DNA of 64,000 bases from Polluticaenibacter yanchengensis (lineage in GTDB: Bacteria; Bacteroidota; Bacteroidia; Chitinophagales; Chitinophagaceae). This document shows, piece by piece, positions 1 through 7,240 of the stretch. The stretch spans positions 186,001-250,000 of the forward strand of contig JAQGEF010000004.1 of the NCBI GenBank assembly GCA_027854065.1. Reading direction: 5' to 3'. Both the position numbers and the translations under genes were made by a program. The notes under the pieces were generated by a model, which saw nothing but the letters and a program-made list of their open reading frames with translations, was not told where the DNA came from and did no database searches. Each line of letters begins with the position of its first letter. The stretch's first letter is position 1.

Positions 1-892
1 TTGTAAGCTATTTGCAGTAGGAGATGATTGGCAAAGCATCTATAGATTTGCCGGAAGTGATATTTCTCTTTTTACAGAATTTGAAAGCTATTTTGGCAAA
101 ACGGCATTATCTAAAATAGAAACTACTTATCGTTTTAGTAAAGCGATGATTGATTTAAGCAGTGAATTTATTCTGGCAAATCCTAATCAAACACCAAAAT
201 CATTGCGACCGTTTACAGTTTCGGCAATAGAACCTATTGAAATATTATATTCCAATAGCCATACAAACGACGATCCGTTACCACTAATAGAAGCGTTGAC
301 TAAGATAAATGCTGAAAATGCTGAGAGAAAAGGAAAGGTAAAAATTATTGCATTGTCGCGATACAACCACTTTATTAACTTATACAAAAATCGGAGAGAT
401 TTATTTTCTGTAGTATATAATCCTGTAGAGAAAAATGAAGTAATAACCTACTTGCCAATGCCACATTTATCTGTTGAATTTTTAACTGTTCATAGATCAA
501 AAGGGCTTCAGGCTGATTATACTATTTTATTACATTGTGTATCGGGGAAAAATGGTTTTCCATCTGAACAGGCAGATGATCCTTTATTGAATTTACTGCT
601 TTCAAAAGCAGACCAATTCCCAAATGGCGAGGAGAGGCGCTTGTTTTATGTGGCCTTAACAAGAGCAAAGAAGAAAACATTTATTACGACAAGTGTCTCC
701 AATAAATCAAAATTTGTAAGAGAAATAGACCCTAATGACACTGTTATTACAAACCCCAGATGTCCTAAATGTAAAAGGGGGGAGAAGGTAAGGAATGAAG
801 GAATAAACAAGTATGGAAGACCCTATATTAGATATACTTGTTCCAACTGGAATTTTGATTGTGATTATGTTGAATGGGGTAAAGTTGGATAA
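1..892 (+). CDS. UvrD/Rep-like superfamily 1 DNA helicase, C-terminal part (5' truncated by window)
   Basis: The reading frame is open from the first base (first full codon at 2), so the gene begins before the window; about 296 residues are visible. The fragment opens with VGDDWQSIYRFAGSD, the motif III region of UvrD/Rep and helicase IV proteins (ATP sensing and ssDNA contact). TVHRSKGLQADYTIL (about residues 161-175) is the motif V region, and RRLFYVALTRAKK is motif VI with its arginine finger. The last 45 residues hold a CPKC...C...C zinc-ribbon-like segment resembling the topoisomerase-type C4 finger, an accessory DNA-binding module. Probable role: ATP-driven 3'-5' unwinding in repair. 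An internal ATG at 146 is not the start, because strong homology precedes it. Helicase IV-like is the best subgroup guess, but the Walker A end is missing. Confidence 0.85.
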   Translation, partial: CKLFAVGDDWQSIYRFAGSDISLFTEFESYFGKTALSKIETTYRFSKAMIDLSSEFILANPNQTPKSLRPFTVSAIEPIEILYSNSHTNDDPLPLIEALTKINAENAERKGKVKIIALSRYNHFINLYKNRRDLFSVVYNPVEKNEVITYLPMPHLSVEFLTVHRSKGLQADYTILLHCVSGKNGFPSEQADDPLLNLLLSKADQFPNGEERRLFYVALTRAKKKTFITTSVSNKSKFVREIDPNDTVITNPRCPKCKRGEKVRNEGINKYGRPYIRYTCSNWNFDCDYVEWGKVG

Positions 893-1164
893 AATAATAT
901 TCTTTAAAACGATCAGGATTTAAGTTAAAACTAGCCAATGAACTTAAAAAAATAGTAAGCCAGAAGTATTAGATGGATTGGAAAATGAAATAAAATAGGA
1001 TACCATCTCATCAAAGTTGTATCACCTGCTATCTCAAGTCTTACTAAGCTGGTTTAGGTATTTAGGATATCTTGATTATAGAAATTAATGAGATATGCAC
1101 TGCCGTTGCAGGGAGTGACACAACGCTGTTTAATAGTATTACAAATGATCGCTCAAATAAAAAA
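893..1164. other. AT-rich intergenic segment without a supported gene
   Basis: This lies between the helicase stop and the terminator of the next minus-strand gene. A short open frame (1072-1254) has no recognisable domain and runs through the terminator hairpin, so I do not call it. No tRNA or repeat copy is visible. Confidence 0.5.
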
Positions 1165-1201
1165 TACAAGTCCATTCCCCCAAAGAAGGGGAAGACTTGT
1201 A
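1165..1201 (-). terminator. Rho-independent terminator of the Cys-rich SH3 gene
   Basis: TACAAGTC (1165-1172) pairs with GACTTGTA (1194-1201), and inside it TTCCCC (1175-1180) pairs with GGGGAA (1188-1193). Read on the minus strand, the stem is followed by a T-rich run (complement of 1157-1164). It lies about 70 nt past the stop of the minus-strand gene at 1271. Confidence 0.6.
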
Positions 1202-1270
1202 ATGACAATGATTTAATGTCGCAGCTAAGGTCTTTAAATGCTGGTAATCGTTAACATTTTTACCATAATG

Positions 1271-1792
1271 TTATTCCTGTTTCAGATAACCAGACTCAAT
1301 ATATCCAATCAGGTTGCTGTCTAATACTTTTATATTCGCCCAATCTCCCGTGTAGGATATAAGTTCTACTTTGGCATTTTTTTTAACTTTGCCTATAACA
1401 TCAAAATTAAGTCCCGGACCTTTTCTTAAGTTTATTTCATTGGTATTTATATAGATATTTATGTTGGTAGCGATAGTATTACCTTTCGATTTTTTACTGG
1501 TAGCATCGGTAGATTTAGTAGCTGTTTTAGTTGTAGTACCACTCTTTTTATTAGCGGAACTGCTACTCTTTTTTGAGGATGAGGAACTAACTGTTGTACA
1601 TGCGCCACAAGTGCCTCCACTTTTACAATGCTTGCATCCTGTGCAATTGGTACATGCCGAACAATATGCCGATCCGGTACATCTGCCGCCATCATCTTCG
1701 CAACAAGATGCTATTAATTTACTACTGTTTTGAGCGTATGTAAAGGTGCTCAGCAAAAAAAGTGCAATACTTAAAAAGTGTTTTAGCTTCAT
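1271..1792 (-). CDS. Secreted Cys-rich protein with C-terminal SH3b domain
   Basis: 173 residues. Residues 1-21 are a signal peptide ending TYAQ. Residues 30-65 hold ten cysteines, mostly in CxxC spacing (CSAC, CTGC, CGAC), which suggests a metal-binding or heavily disulfide-bonded knot. Residues about 68-105 are a Ser/Lys/Thr-rich linker, probably flexible. The final 60 residues are a bacterial SH3 (SH3b) fold, with the typical NLRKGPGLNFDVIGKV and WANIKV segments, a module that commonly binds cell-wall peptides. A periplasmic or surface wall-associated role is inferred. It is a monocistronic minus-strand gene with its own terminator. The partner or substrate is unknown. Confidence 0.75.
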   Translation of the reverse strand: MKLKHFLSIALFLLSTFTYAQNSSKLIASCCEDDGGRCTGSAYCSACTNCTGCKHCKSGGTCGACTTVSSSSSKKSSSSANKKSGTTTKTATKSTDATSKKSKGNTIATNINIYINTNEINLRKGPGLNFDVIGKVKKNAKVELISYTGDWANIKVLDSNLIGYIESGYLKQE

Positions 1793-2000
1793 AGATTTTT
1801 TTTAAAAGAAGATTATTACAACAATATTCATTTTGGTAAGCAAACATATGAACGTTACTAGTGTGAGAATTACGGAAAACCGTAGTGGAGAGGAGATTGA
1901 GTTAACGACAATAATTGTCTTGTGACCAACACAGCTAAATAGTAGTATAAAGATGGCTCAATAAAACATAACCGCCACTGGGAAATGTTCAATGATTGTT

Positions 2001-2008
2001 TACCTTCG
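2001..2008 (+). promoter_or_regulatory. Candidate -7 box for the DEAD-box helicase gene
   Basis: TACCTTCG differs by one base from the Bacteroidota -7 consensus TAnnTTTG. It ends four bases before the ATG at 2013, so transcription would begin at or next to the start codon. This also argues against the upstream in-frame ATG at 1992. No clear -33 TTG is seen. Confidence 0.4.
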
Positions 2009-2012
2009 CATC

Positions 2013-3344
2013 ATGACTTTTGAAGATTTAAATCTGAATGCCCCGCTACTCAAAGCTTTGGACGAGATGGGTTTTGTACATCCCACTACGATTCAGCAAA
2101 AAGCCTTTTCTGTAATTATGTCGGGAAAGGATGTATGTGGGATCGCCCAAACCGGAACGGGTAAAACGTATGCTTACTTATTACCTTGCTTGCGTCAATT
2201 GGAATTTTCGAAAGACCGGTTTCCGCAAATGCTGGTGATTGTGCCTACGCGCGAGTTGGTGATGCAAGTGGTGGAAGCTGCTATAAAATTAACGGCGTAT
2301 CGTTCATTGAGTGTAATAGGAGTGTATGGCGGTGTGAACATTAAACCACAAGTAGCTGCTGTAGAAAATGGTGTAGATGTATTGGTGGCCACACCGGGCA
2401 GGCTCTACGACCTGATATTGAATGGTGCATTAAAGACAAAATCGATAAAGAAATTTGTGATTGATGAGGTGGACGAAATGTTGAATCTGGGCTTTCGTTC
2501 GCAGCTTAAAAATATTATGGAGTTGTTGCCGGAGAGAAGGCAGAATCTGATGTTCTCCGCCACCATTACCGAAGAGGTTGAAGAAATGATTGGGCAATAT
2601 TTCAACACGCCTGTACGTATAGAAGCGGCGCCTACAGGCACGCCTTTGGAGAACATTAACCAGATGGCTTATGAAGTGCCTAACTTCTACACGAAAGTTA
2701 ATCTTTTGGAGTTGTTGCTGAATGAAGATGACAGTTTCTCAAAGGTGTTGATTTTTGCGGCTACTAAAAAACTGGCTGACGAATTGTATGCGCAAATGCA
2801 ACGCCGCTTCCCTGAACAAGTGGGCGTGATACACAGCAATAAAGAGCAGGGGCATCGATTTGATACTGTAAAGCAATTTAAAGAAGGCAGCTATCGCTTT
2901 ATTATTGCGACTGATATTGTGGCTCGTGGAATAGATATTGCTGAAGTGACGCATGTTATCAATTTTGATTTACCGGAAGCGCCCGAAAACTACATGCACC
3001 GCATTGGTAGAACGGGTAGGGCTGATAAAAAAGGCATCGCTATCAGTTTTATCACAGAACGTGATAAGGAATACCAGGAAGCTATTGAGTCGCTGATGAA
3101 ATATGAAATTCCATTGCGATCCCTGCCGGATAACCTGGAAATATCTACTGCTCTAACAGAAGATGAAATGCCGAAAGTATTTATGAAAGAGGTGAACGTA
3201 AAGATACCTAAACGTGAAAATGTTGGTGCGGCTTTTCATGAAAAATCGGCTAAGAATAACAGGCAACCGGAGAAGCGCGTCAGTCATAAAGAGAAAATGA
3301 TGGCTAAATACGGTAAGCCAAAATCGAAAGAAAAAAAGCGTTAA
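2013..3344 (+). CDS. DEAD-box ATP-dependent RNA helicase (DEVD variant)
   Basis: 443 residues from the ATG at 2013. I chose it over an in-frame ATG at 1992 because the family N-terminus aligns at MTFEDLNLN and a promoter-like box overlaps the seven extra codons. Motifs in order: Q motif (TTIQQ, about 25-29), motif I AQTGTGKT (45-52), PTREL (78-82), TPGR (127-130), motif II DEVD (151-154), SAT (182-184), ARGIDIAEV (304-312), HRIGRTGR (329-336). The Lys/Arg-rich tail after residue 385 is probably an RNA-binding extension. Role: local RNA unwinding in ribosome assembly, RNA decay or cold adaptation. Motif II reads DEVD rather than DEAD; the two catalytic acidic residues are kept, so activity is expected. 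Confidence 0.93.
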   Translation: MTFEDLNLNAPLLKALDEMGFVHPTTIQQKAFSVIMSGKDVCGIAQTGTGKTYAYLLPCLRQLEFSKDRFPQMLVIVPTRELVMQVVEAAIKLTAYRSLSVIGVYGGVNIKPQVAAVENGVDVLVATPGRLYDLILNGALKTKSIKKFVIDEVDEMLNLGFRSQLKNIMELLPERRQNLMFSATITEEVEEMIGQYFNTPVRIEAAPTGTPLENINQMAYEVPNFYTKVNLLELLLNEDDSFSKVLIFAATKKLADELYAQMQRRFPEQVGVIHSNKEQGHRFDTVKQFKEGSYRFIIATDIVARGIDIAEVTHVINFDLPEAPENYMHRIGRTGRADKKGIAISFITERDKEYQEAIESLMKYEIPLRSLPDNLEISTALTEDEMPKVFMKEVNVKIPKRENVGAAFHEKSAKNNRQPEKRVSHKEKMMAKYGKPKSKEKKR

Positions 3345-3766
3345 AACAGGCTCCCAATATCAGAAGCACAAGGAACTTGTCAAAGTAATTTTTGGTTAGT
3401 AACAATACAAACCTACCTCTAACCTCTCCAGGGAGGGGACGGGCCTAAGCGTTAGTATGTATTTTGAGTAATGGCAACGTTGTAAGCACCTGAAAGGATA
3501 GTCTGTTTATAGATAGAAATCGTTGCTTTTTACATGCGACCTCAGTTGATTTTATACACTATTCTCAATAGTAATTGATAAACATTAGATGTCGAAAGCT
3601 CAAAAAACGGTTGTATATTCTTTTGGATGTCTCCTTTCAATTAATGGAGACTCCTTATCCAATCTATCTAATGCTGATAGAATCCTTATTGGCATTGATT
3701 CCTTTTAGAATGATTCTGTTGTTGTCAGGCCTTGTAAATGTAAAACGTAAACTATCAGCATCATTT
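3345..3766. other. Intergenic spacer with a small GC-rich hairpin
   Basis: About 420 bp between convergent genes. CCTCTCC (3423-3429) can pair with GGAGGGG (3432-3438), a short isolated hairpin without a U-run. An open frame at 3575-3820 reads straight into the terminator that follows and resembles nothing, so I do not call it. Confidence 0.4.
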
Positions 3767-3803
3767 AAAAAAAGCCTCCGTTCAATAGAAAACGGAGGCT
3801 TTT
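3767..3803. terminator. Bidirectional Rho-independent terminator
   Basis: GCCTCCGTT (3774-3782) pairs with AACGGAGGC (3791-3799), flanked by an A-run on the left and a T-run on the right. It therefore works for the minus-strand operon ending at 3813 and for plus-strand read-through. Confidence 0.8.
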
Positions 3804-3812
3804 ACGCTTTAT

Positions 3813-6098
3813 TTACTTAACTGTAAATTTCTGTTTGTGTGATAAGATATTGCCGTTTTTATCGACCCCTTCTATTTGTATAGTGAAATCACCTTTTACA
3901 TCGGAAGTGAAAAACCTGATTAAATCATTTGGCTTAAAATCCGGGTTCCAGTAAAGCGTGGTCCTGAAATCCGGAATGACATCTTTAGTGGCGATACTAT
4001 GATCGATGTGAAAAAAGGTCCTTTCTATTTCGAGCCCTTTATAGTCAATTGCTTTATATTCAGGTTCTATTTCGTAACCGTCAAACACTTTGTCATAAGT
4101 AATAAAGTTAACGACGGCCTCATAGTTTGTTCCTCCCCAAATAAACACATTTGGAATGATGTCGATTGAAGAGATGAAATAAGGACTGTAATCAAAAATG
4201 GCGGAATGATTATTTAATGGTACGCCATCGAGCATTATTAAAAGGTTGCTACTTACCAAACTGTTAAACCCTTTATTGAAAACGTTGGGTACCAGTTTCC
4301 CATTTTTACTTACTACCGTTACTTCTCTTACATACTCTCTCAACGTTTCTTCAACGGTAGAGAACCTGTTGTAAGCATCTAAATTATAGCTGACCTCCGG
4401 TATGCCATAAAACCTGAGCGTGTCTCTAAATGAAGGGATAACAAACTTTTTCAGACTGTCTTCCCAGAAGTTGGAAGAGAACTGAACATTATTAAATTTA
4501 TACTCCAGCTTTTCCTTGTCGTAATTGTAAGGTGTTTGTAGATTCAGGTATTTGTACTTTTCAAGAAATGGAGATTGTACTTCAAAGTTTAAGTCTGTTT
4601 TTAATAATTCTTTGAAACGTGGCTGAAGAAACATTTCAGAAGGGCCATACAAATCCCTTACCGGGAAATAAAGATCTCCGTTCTTACCGGTCTTTTCGAA
4701 ATATGCACTAAAGTAATTCGTAGGAACGGACAAAACTACGCCTATGTTAGGATCTATTGCAGCATTTTTCGTGTCCTTAGCTTTTACATGAAGAATATGG
4801 TCGAATACTTCTGCCGGATAGCTGACCGTTATGGGCTGATCTTTTACTTTAATTCTGCTGGTAGTATTTAACACCAGCCAGTCATCTAAATTATTTTGAG
4901 ATTTTGCATCATCAAATGCTGAAAAGTTGGTGATATTCCCGAAGTTATATTCTACATTTTTGAAAAAATCCATGCTCTTTTGTTGTTTCCCTGAAGCTAA
5001 AGAGATGCCCACTGAGCCCTGGAATGAAGCTGAATCTAAAACATTACTGATATTATTTAAAGTGGTAAGTATCTCTGATTTCTTCCCATATGTTTCAGCA
5101 ATATTTAGTTTGACACTCTTCTTATTATCCGGCATGTCATTATAGTAAAAGCGTTCAGCTATTACCTGGTTCAACTTCTGGTCAATAACCGAAATAATAT
5201 TTAAACCAGGCTTTAAATCGCTCTTCTGAATGCTATAGTCGAATTCGTTCCGCATTGCCGGCACTTCTACTGAATTTGTAACGGTATTGGCATTTTGCAG
5301 TACAATTTTGTATTGGTCCATTGAAGAAGGCTGTGGGAAACCTACTTTATACTTGAATAAATTATTCTCCGGCACTACCGAAATTGCTACTCCTGAAAAA
5401 TCATTTATGCTAAATGTTTTTTCTATTTTCTTATCTTTCGAGGCATTTATTTTTAAAGTATAGACAGTATTCGCTTCCGGCAACAGGTAAAAATTACCTG
5501 TCATATTCCGGAACTGGCCGGCATGCACCGTATCTCCGCTATTTTTCACGATTACATAATCGATCGCATCTTTCCTGTTATTTATGCCTTTTAGGTAAAC
5601 CAGAACTTTGCTGGTGATACCTGAGTTTAATGCTCCACTTTCCGGTATTATTACAATATTTTGTGGATTAATATTACTTTCAGCATTCTCATCCTTTACT
5701 TCAGAAACATTGACAATGTTAATTTCTGAATCGAAAAACTTAGTTTCACTAAAGTTTTTCATCCAGTTAGTGTAAGCAATTAATTTATAATTTCCGGTAG
5801 GTGTATTTTTGGGAATGATTACAGAGCCTTTTGCCACTCCATCTGCATTCACTTTCAGCTTTTGATTGACAACACTACCGTCTTTTCCTACAATATCTAT
5901 ATAAACGACTTTACTTAGCTCTGAAAACTTAAAGTCCTTATCGTTGAATAAATATACTTTGTACCATAGAATATCTCCGTTAACAAGTTCATTGGAACTT
6001 ATATGTACAAAAACTCTCTCTGAACTGAAACCAGATTGAGCAACCAGGCTTTTTGCTATAATTAAAAAACAAACTATCAATAATTTAATATGCTTCAT
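3813..6098 (-). CDS. Secreted MG2-domain protein with TonB plug-like C-terminal region
   Basis: 761 residues with a signal peptide (1-20, ending LVAQ). The N-terminal 120 residues (VFVHISSNELVNGD, later TGNYKLIAYTNW) match the alpha-2-macroglobulin MG2-like beta-sandwich typical of large Bacteroidota periplasmic or surface proteins. Residues about 600-690 include LLIMLDGVPLNN and a following SSIDIIPNV stretch, resembling the plug domain of TonB receptors, but there is no 22-strand barrel after it. Last gene of a four-gene minus-strand operon: unknown protein, TonB receptor, DUF4249 lipoprotein, this. The 11-nt gap to its upstream neighbour supports co-transcription. It probably works with the receptor at the outer membrane. 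The ligand is unknown. Confidence 0.7.
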   Translation of the reverse strand: MKHIKLLIVCFLIIAKSLVAQSGFSSERVFVHISSNELVNGDILWYKVYLFNDKDFKFSELSKVVYIDIVGKDGSVVNQKLKVNADGVAKGSVIIPKNTPTGNYKLIAYTNWMKNFSETKFFDSEINIVNVSEVKDENAESNINPQNIVIIPESGALNSGITSKVLVYLKGINNRKDAIDYVIVKNSGDTVHAGQFRNMTGNFYLLPEANTVYTLKINASKDKKIEKTFSINDFSGVAISVVPENNLFKYKVGFPQPSSMDQYKIVLQNANTVTNSVEVPAMRNEFDYSIQKSDLKPGLNIISVIDQKLNQVIAERFYYNDMPDNKKSVKLNIAETYGKKSEILTTLNNISNVLDSASFQGSVGISLASGKQQKSMDFFKNVEYNFGNITNFSAFDDAKSQNNLDDWLVLNTTSRIKVKDQPITVSYPAEVFDHILHVKAKDTKNAAIDPNIGVVLSVPTNYFSAYFEKTGKNGDLYFPVRDLYGPSEMFLQPRFKELLKTDLNFEVQSPFLEKYKYLNLQTPYNYDKEKLEYKFNNVQFSSNFWEDSLKKFVIPSFRDTLRFYGIPEVSYNLDAYNRFSTVEETLREYVREVTVVSKNGKLVPNVFNKGFNSLVSSNLLIMLDGVPLNNHSAIFDYSPYFISSIDIIPNVFIWGGTNYEAVVNFITYDKVFDGYEIEPEYKAIDYKGLEIERTFFHIDHSIATKDVIPDFRTTLYWNPDFKPNDLIRFFTSDVKGDFTIQIEGVDKNGNILSHKQKFTVK

Positions 6099-6109
6099 TT
6101 CAAATTGAT

Positions 6110-7240
6110 TTACCAGTAAGTAGGCTTTACATTCGTTCCTCCTGCAGCTCTGCAGTCGACGCAGATCCTGTCTGCAGCTTCATAACCAATGACACTGCCG
6201 TTATCAGAATATAATTTTTCTATAGGTATTTTCACTTGTGCGGGAAAGAAATCTGCGACTTCGTTAAGGGCTACCGTATCTTTTGTACAAAATTTACTAA
6301 ATCTCCAATCTGACAACTCGGAATTTGCGATAAAAATCCTTTTGGAAGCAATACTTCCACCTAGAACATACCCTACTACTTTTTTATCAGGATCGTTCAC
6401 ACATTTCAGGTTGCTTCCTAATTCACTGGGTTGATTACCAAAAATATTGCCTATTTCTTCAGTATTTTTCTTCATTAATTCATAAAACGCATACGCTTCT
6501 TTTGTCATGCCAATCTGATTCACCAACAAACTATACCTTACTGCTAATTTTTCGTGATTGGCGGGTATGCTTATTAACTGGTTATCATAAATAGCATTAT
6601 CCTCAATTTTTGCAGATGAGCCTATGAAAATTGAAGATGAACGAATATCTCTCCAACAAGTATAAATGTTGTTATTGACCATATCCCGATCTATTACACT
6701 ATTGGTAGCAGTTGAATATTCCAGGTTAGAAGAATAAACAGAGTTATATTGATAGGTCTCTACATAATCCCACTTATAATATTTGATATTATTGGTCGGA
6801 TCTTTCGTAGAAACATAAATCTTTACGCCATCCGCATTTTGCCTCCATGTAATAGCGTCGATAGCTGGTGTTGCCAACGGGATAATTGGTTCTGACAAAT
6901 ATTCGTCTCCAACAGCCGTTTTTATTCTCAGGTAATATTTATCGGCTTTGGGCGTATTACTTAAGTTATAATTGCCATTTGCTGAATTTCTGAGTGTAGC
7001 GAGCAATTGCCCGCTTTCATTTTCTAAAAGAACGGTCGCATTGTTTATGTACGAATCGCGGGTAGGCTGATTAATGCCCAGAACATAAGACAGGGTAATT
7101 TTGGAATCTCCTTCCGGCCAAACGGCTCCTTCTACAATTAAAACATTCAGAGTATCTCCTTCATTGAGACCTGGCATGTATTTATCTCTACATCCCAAAA
7201 TGCTAATTATACCTATAAATGCTATAATAAAGTATTTCAT
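6110..7240 (-). CDS. DUF4249 domain lipoprotein
   Basis: 376 residues. Signal peptide with lipobox ISILGC places the lipidated cysteine at residue 17. The following sequence (LVVEGAVWPEG-like beginning, SYINNATVLLENESGQ, then YYLRIKT and EYLSEPI) has the features of DUF4249, a Bacteroidota family almost always encoded beside a TonB-dependent receptor; a surface-exposed binding partner role is inferred. The start codon overlaps the receptor stop codon by one base (TAATG arrangement at 7240), so translation is likely coupled. The C-terminal 20 residues hold a CxxC (ICVDCRAAGG). The ligand cannot be read from the sequence. Confidence 0.82.
   Translation of the reverse strand: MKYFIIAFIGIISILGCRDKYMPGLNEGDTLNVLIVEGAVWPEGDSKITLSYVLGINQPTRDSYINNATVLLENESGQLLATLRNSANGNYNLSNTPKADKYYLRIKTAVGDEYLSEPIIPLATPAIDAITWRQNADGVKIYVSTKDPTNNIKYYKWDYVETYQYNSVYSSNLEYSTATNSVIDRDMVNNNIYTCWRDIRSSSIFIGSSAKIEDNAIYDNQLISIPANHEKLAVRYSLLVNQIGMTKEAYAFYELMKKNTEEIGNIFGNQPSELGSNLKCVNDPDKKVVGYVLGGSIASKRIFIANSELSDWRFSKFCTKDTVALNEVADFFPAQVKIPIEKLYSDNGSVIGYEAADRICVDCRAAGGTNVKPTYW

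Noticed and set aside
1072..1254. 60-codon open frame
   Set aside because: Contains the minus-strand terminator hairpin at 1165-1201; no ribosome-binding or domain support.
3575..3820. 81-codon open frame before the terminator at 3767
   Set aside because: Reads across a strong bidirectional terminator and has no family resemblance.
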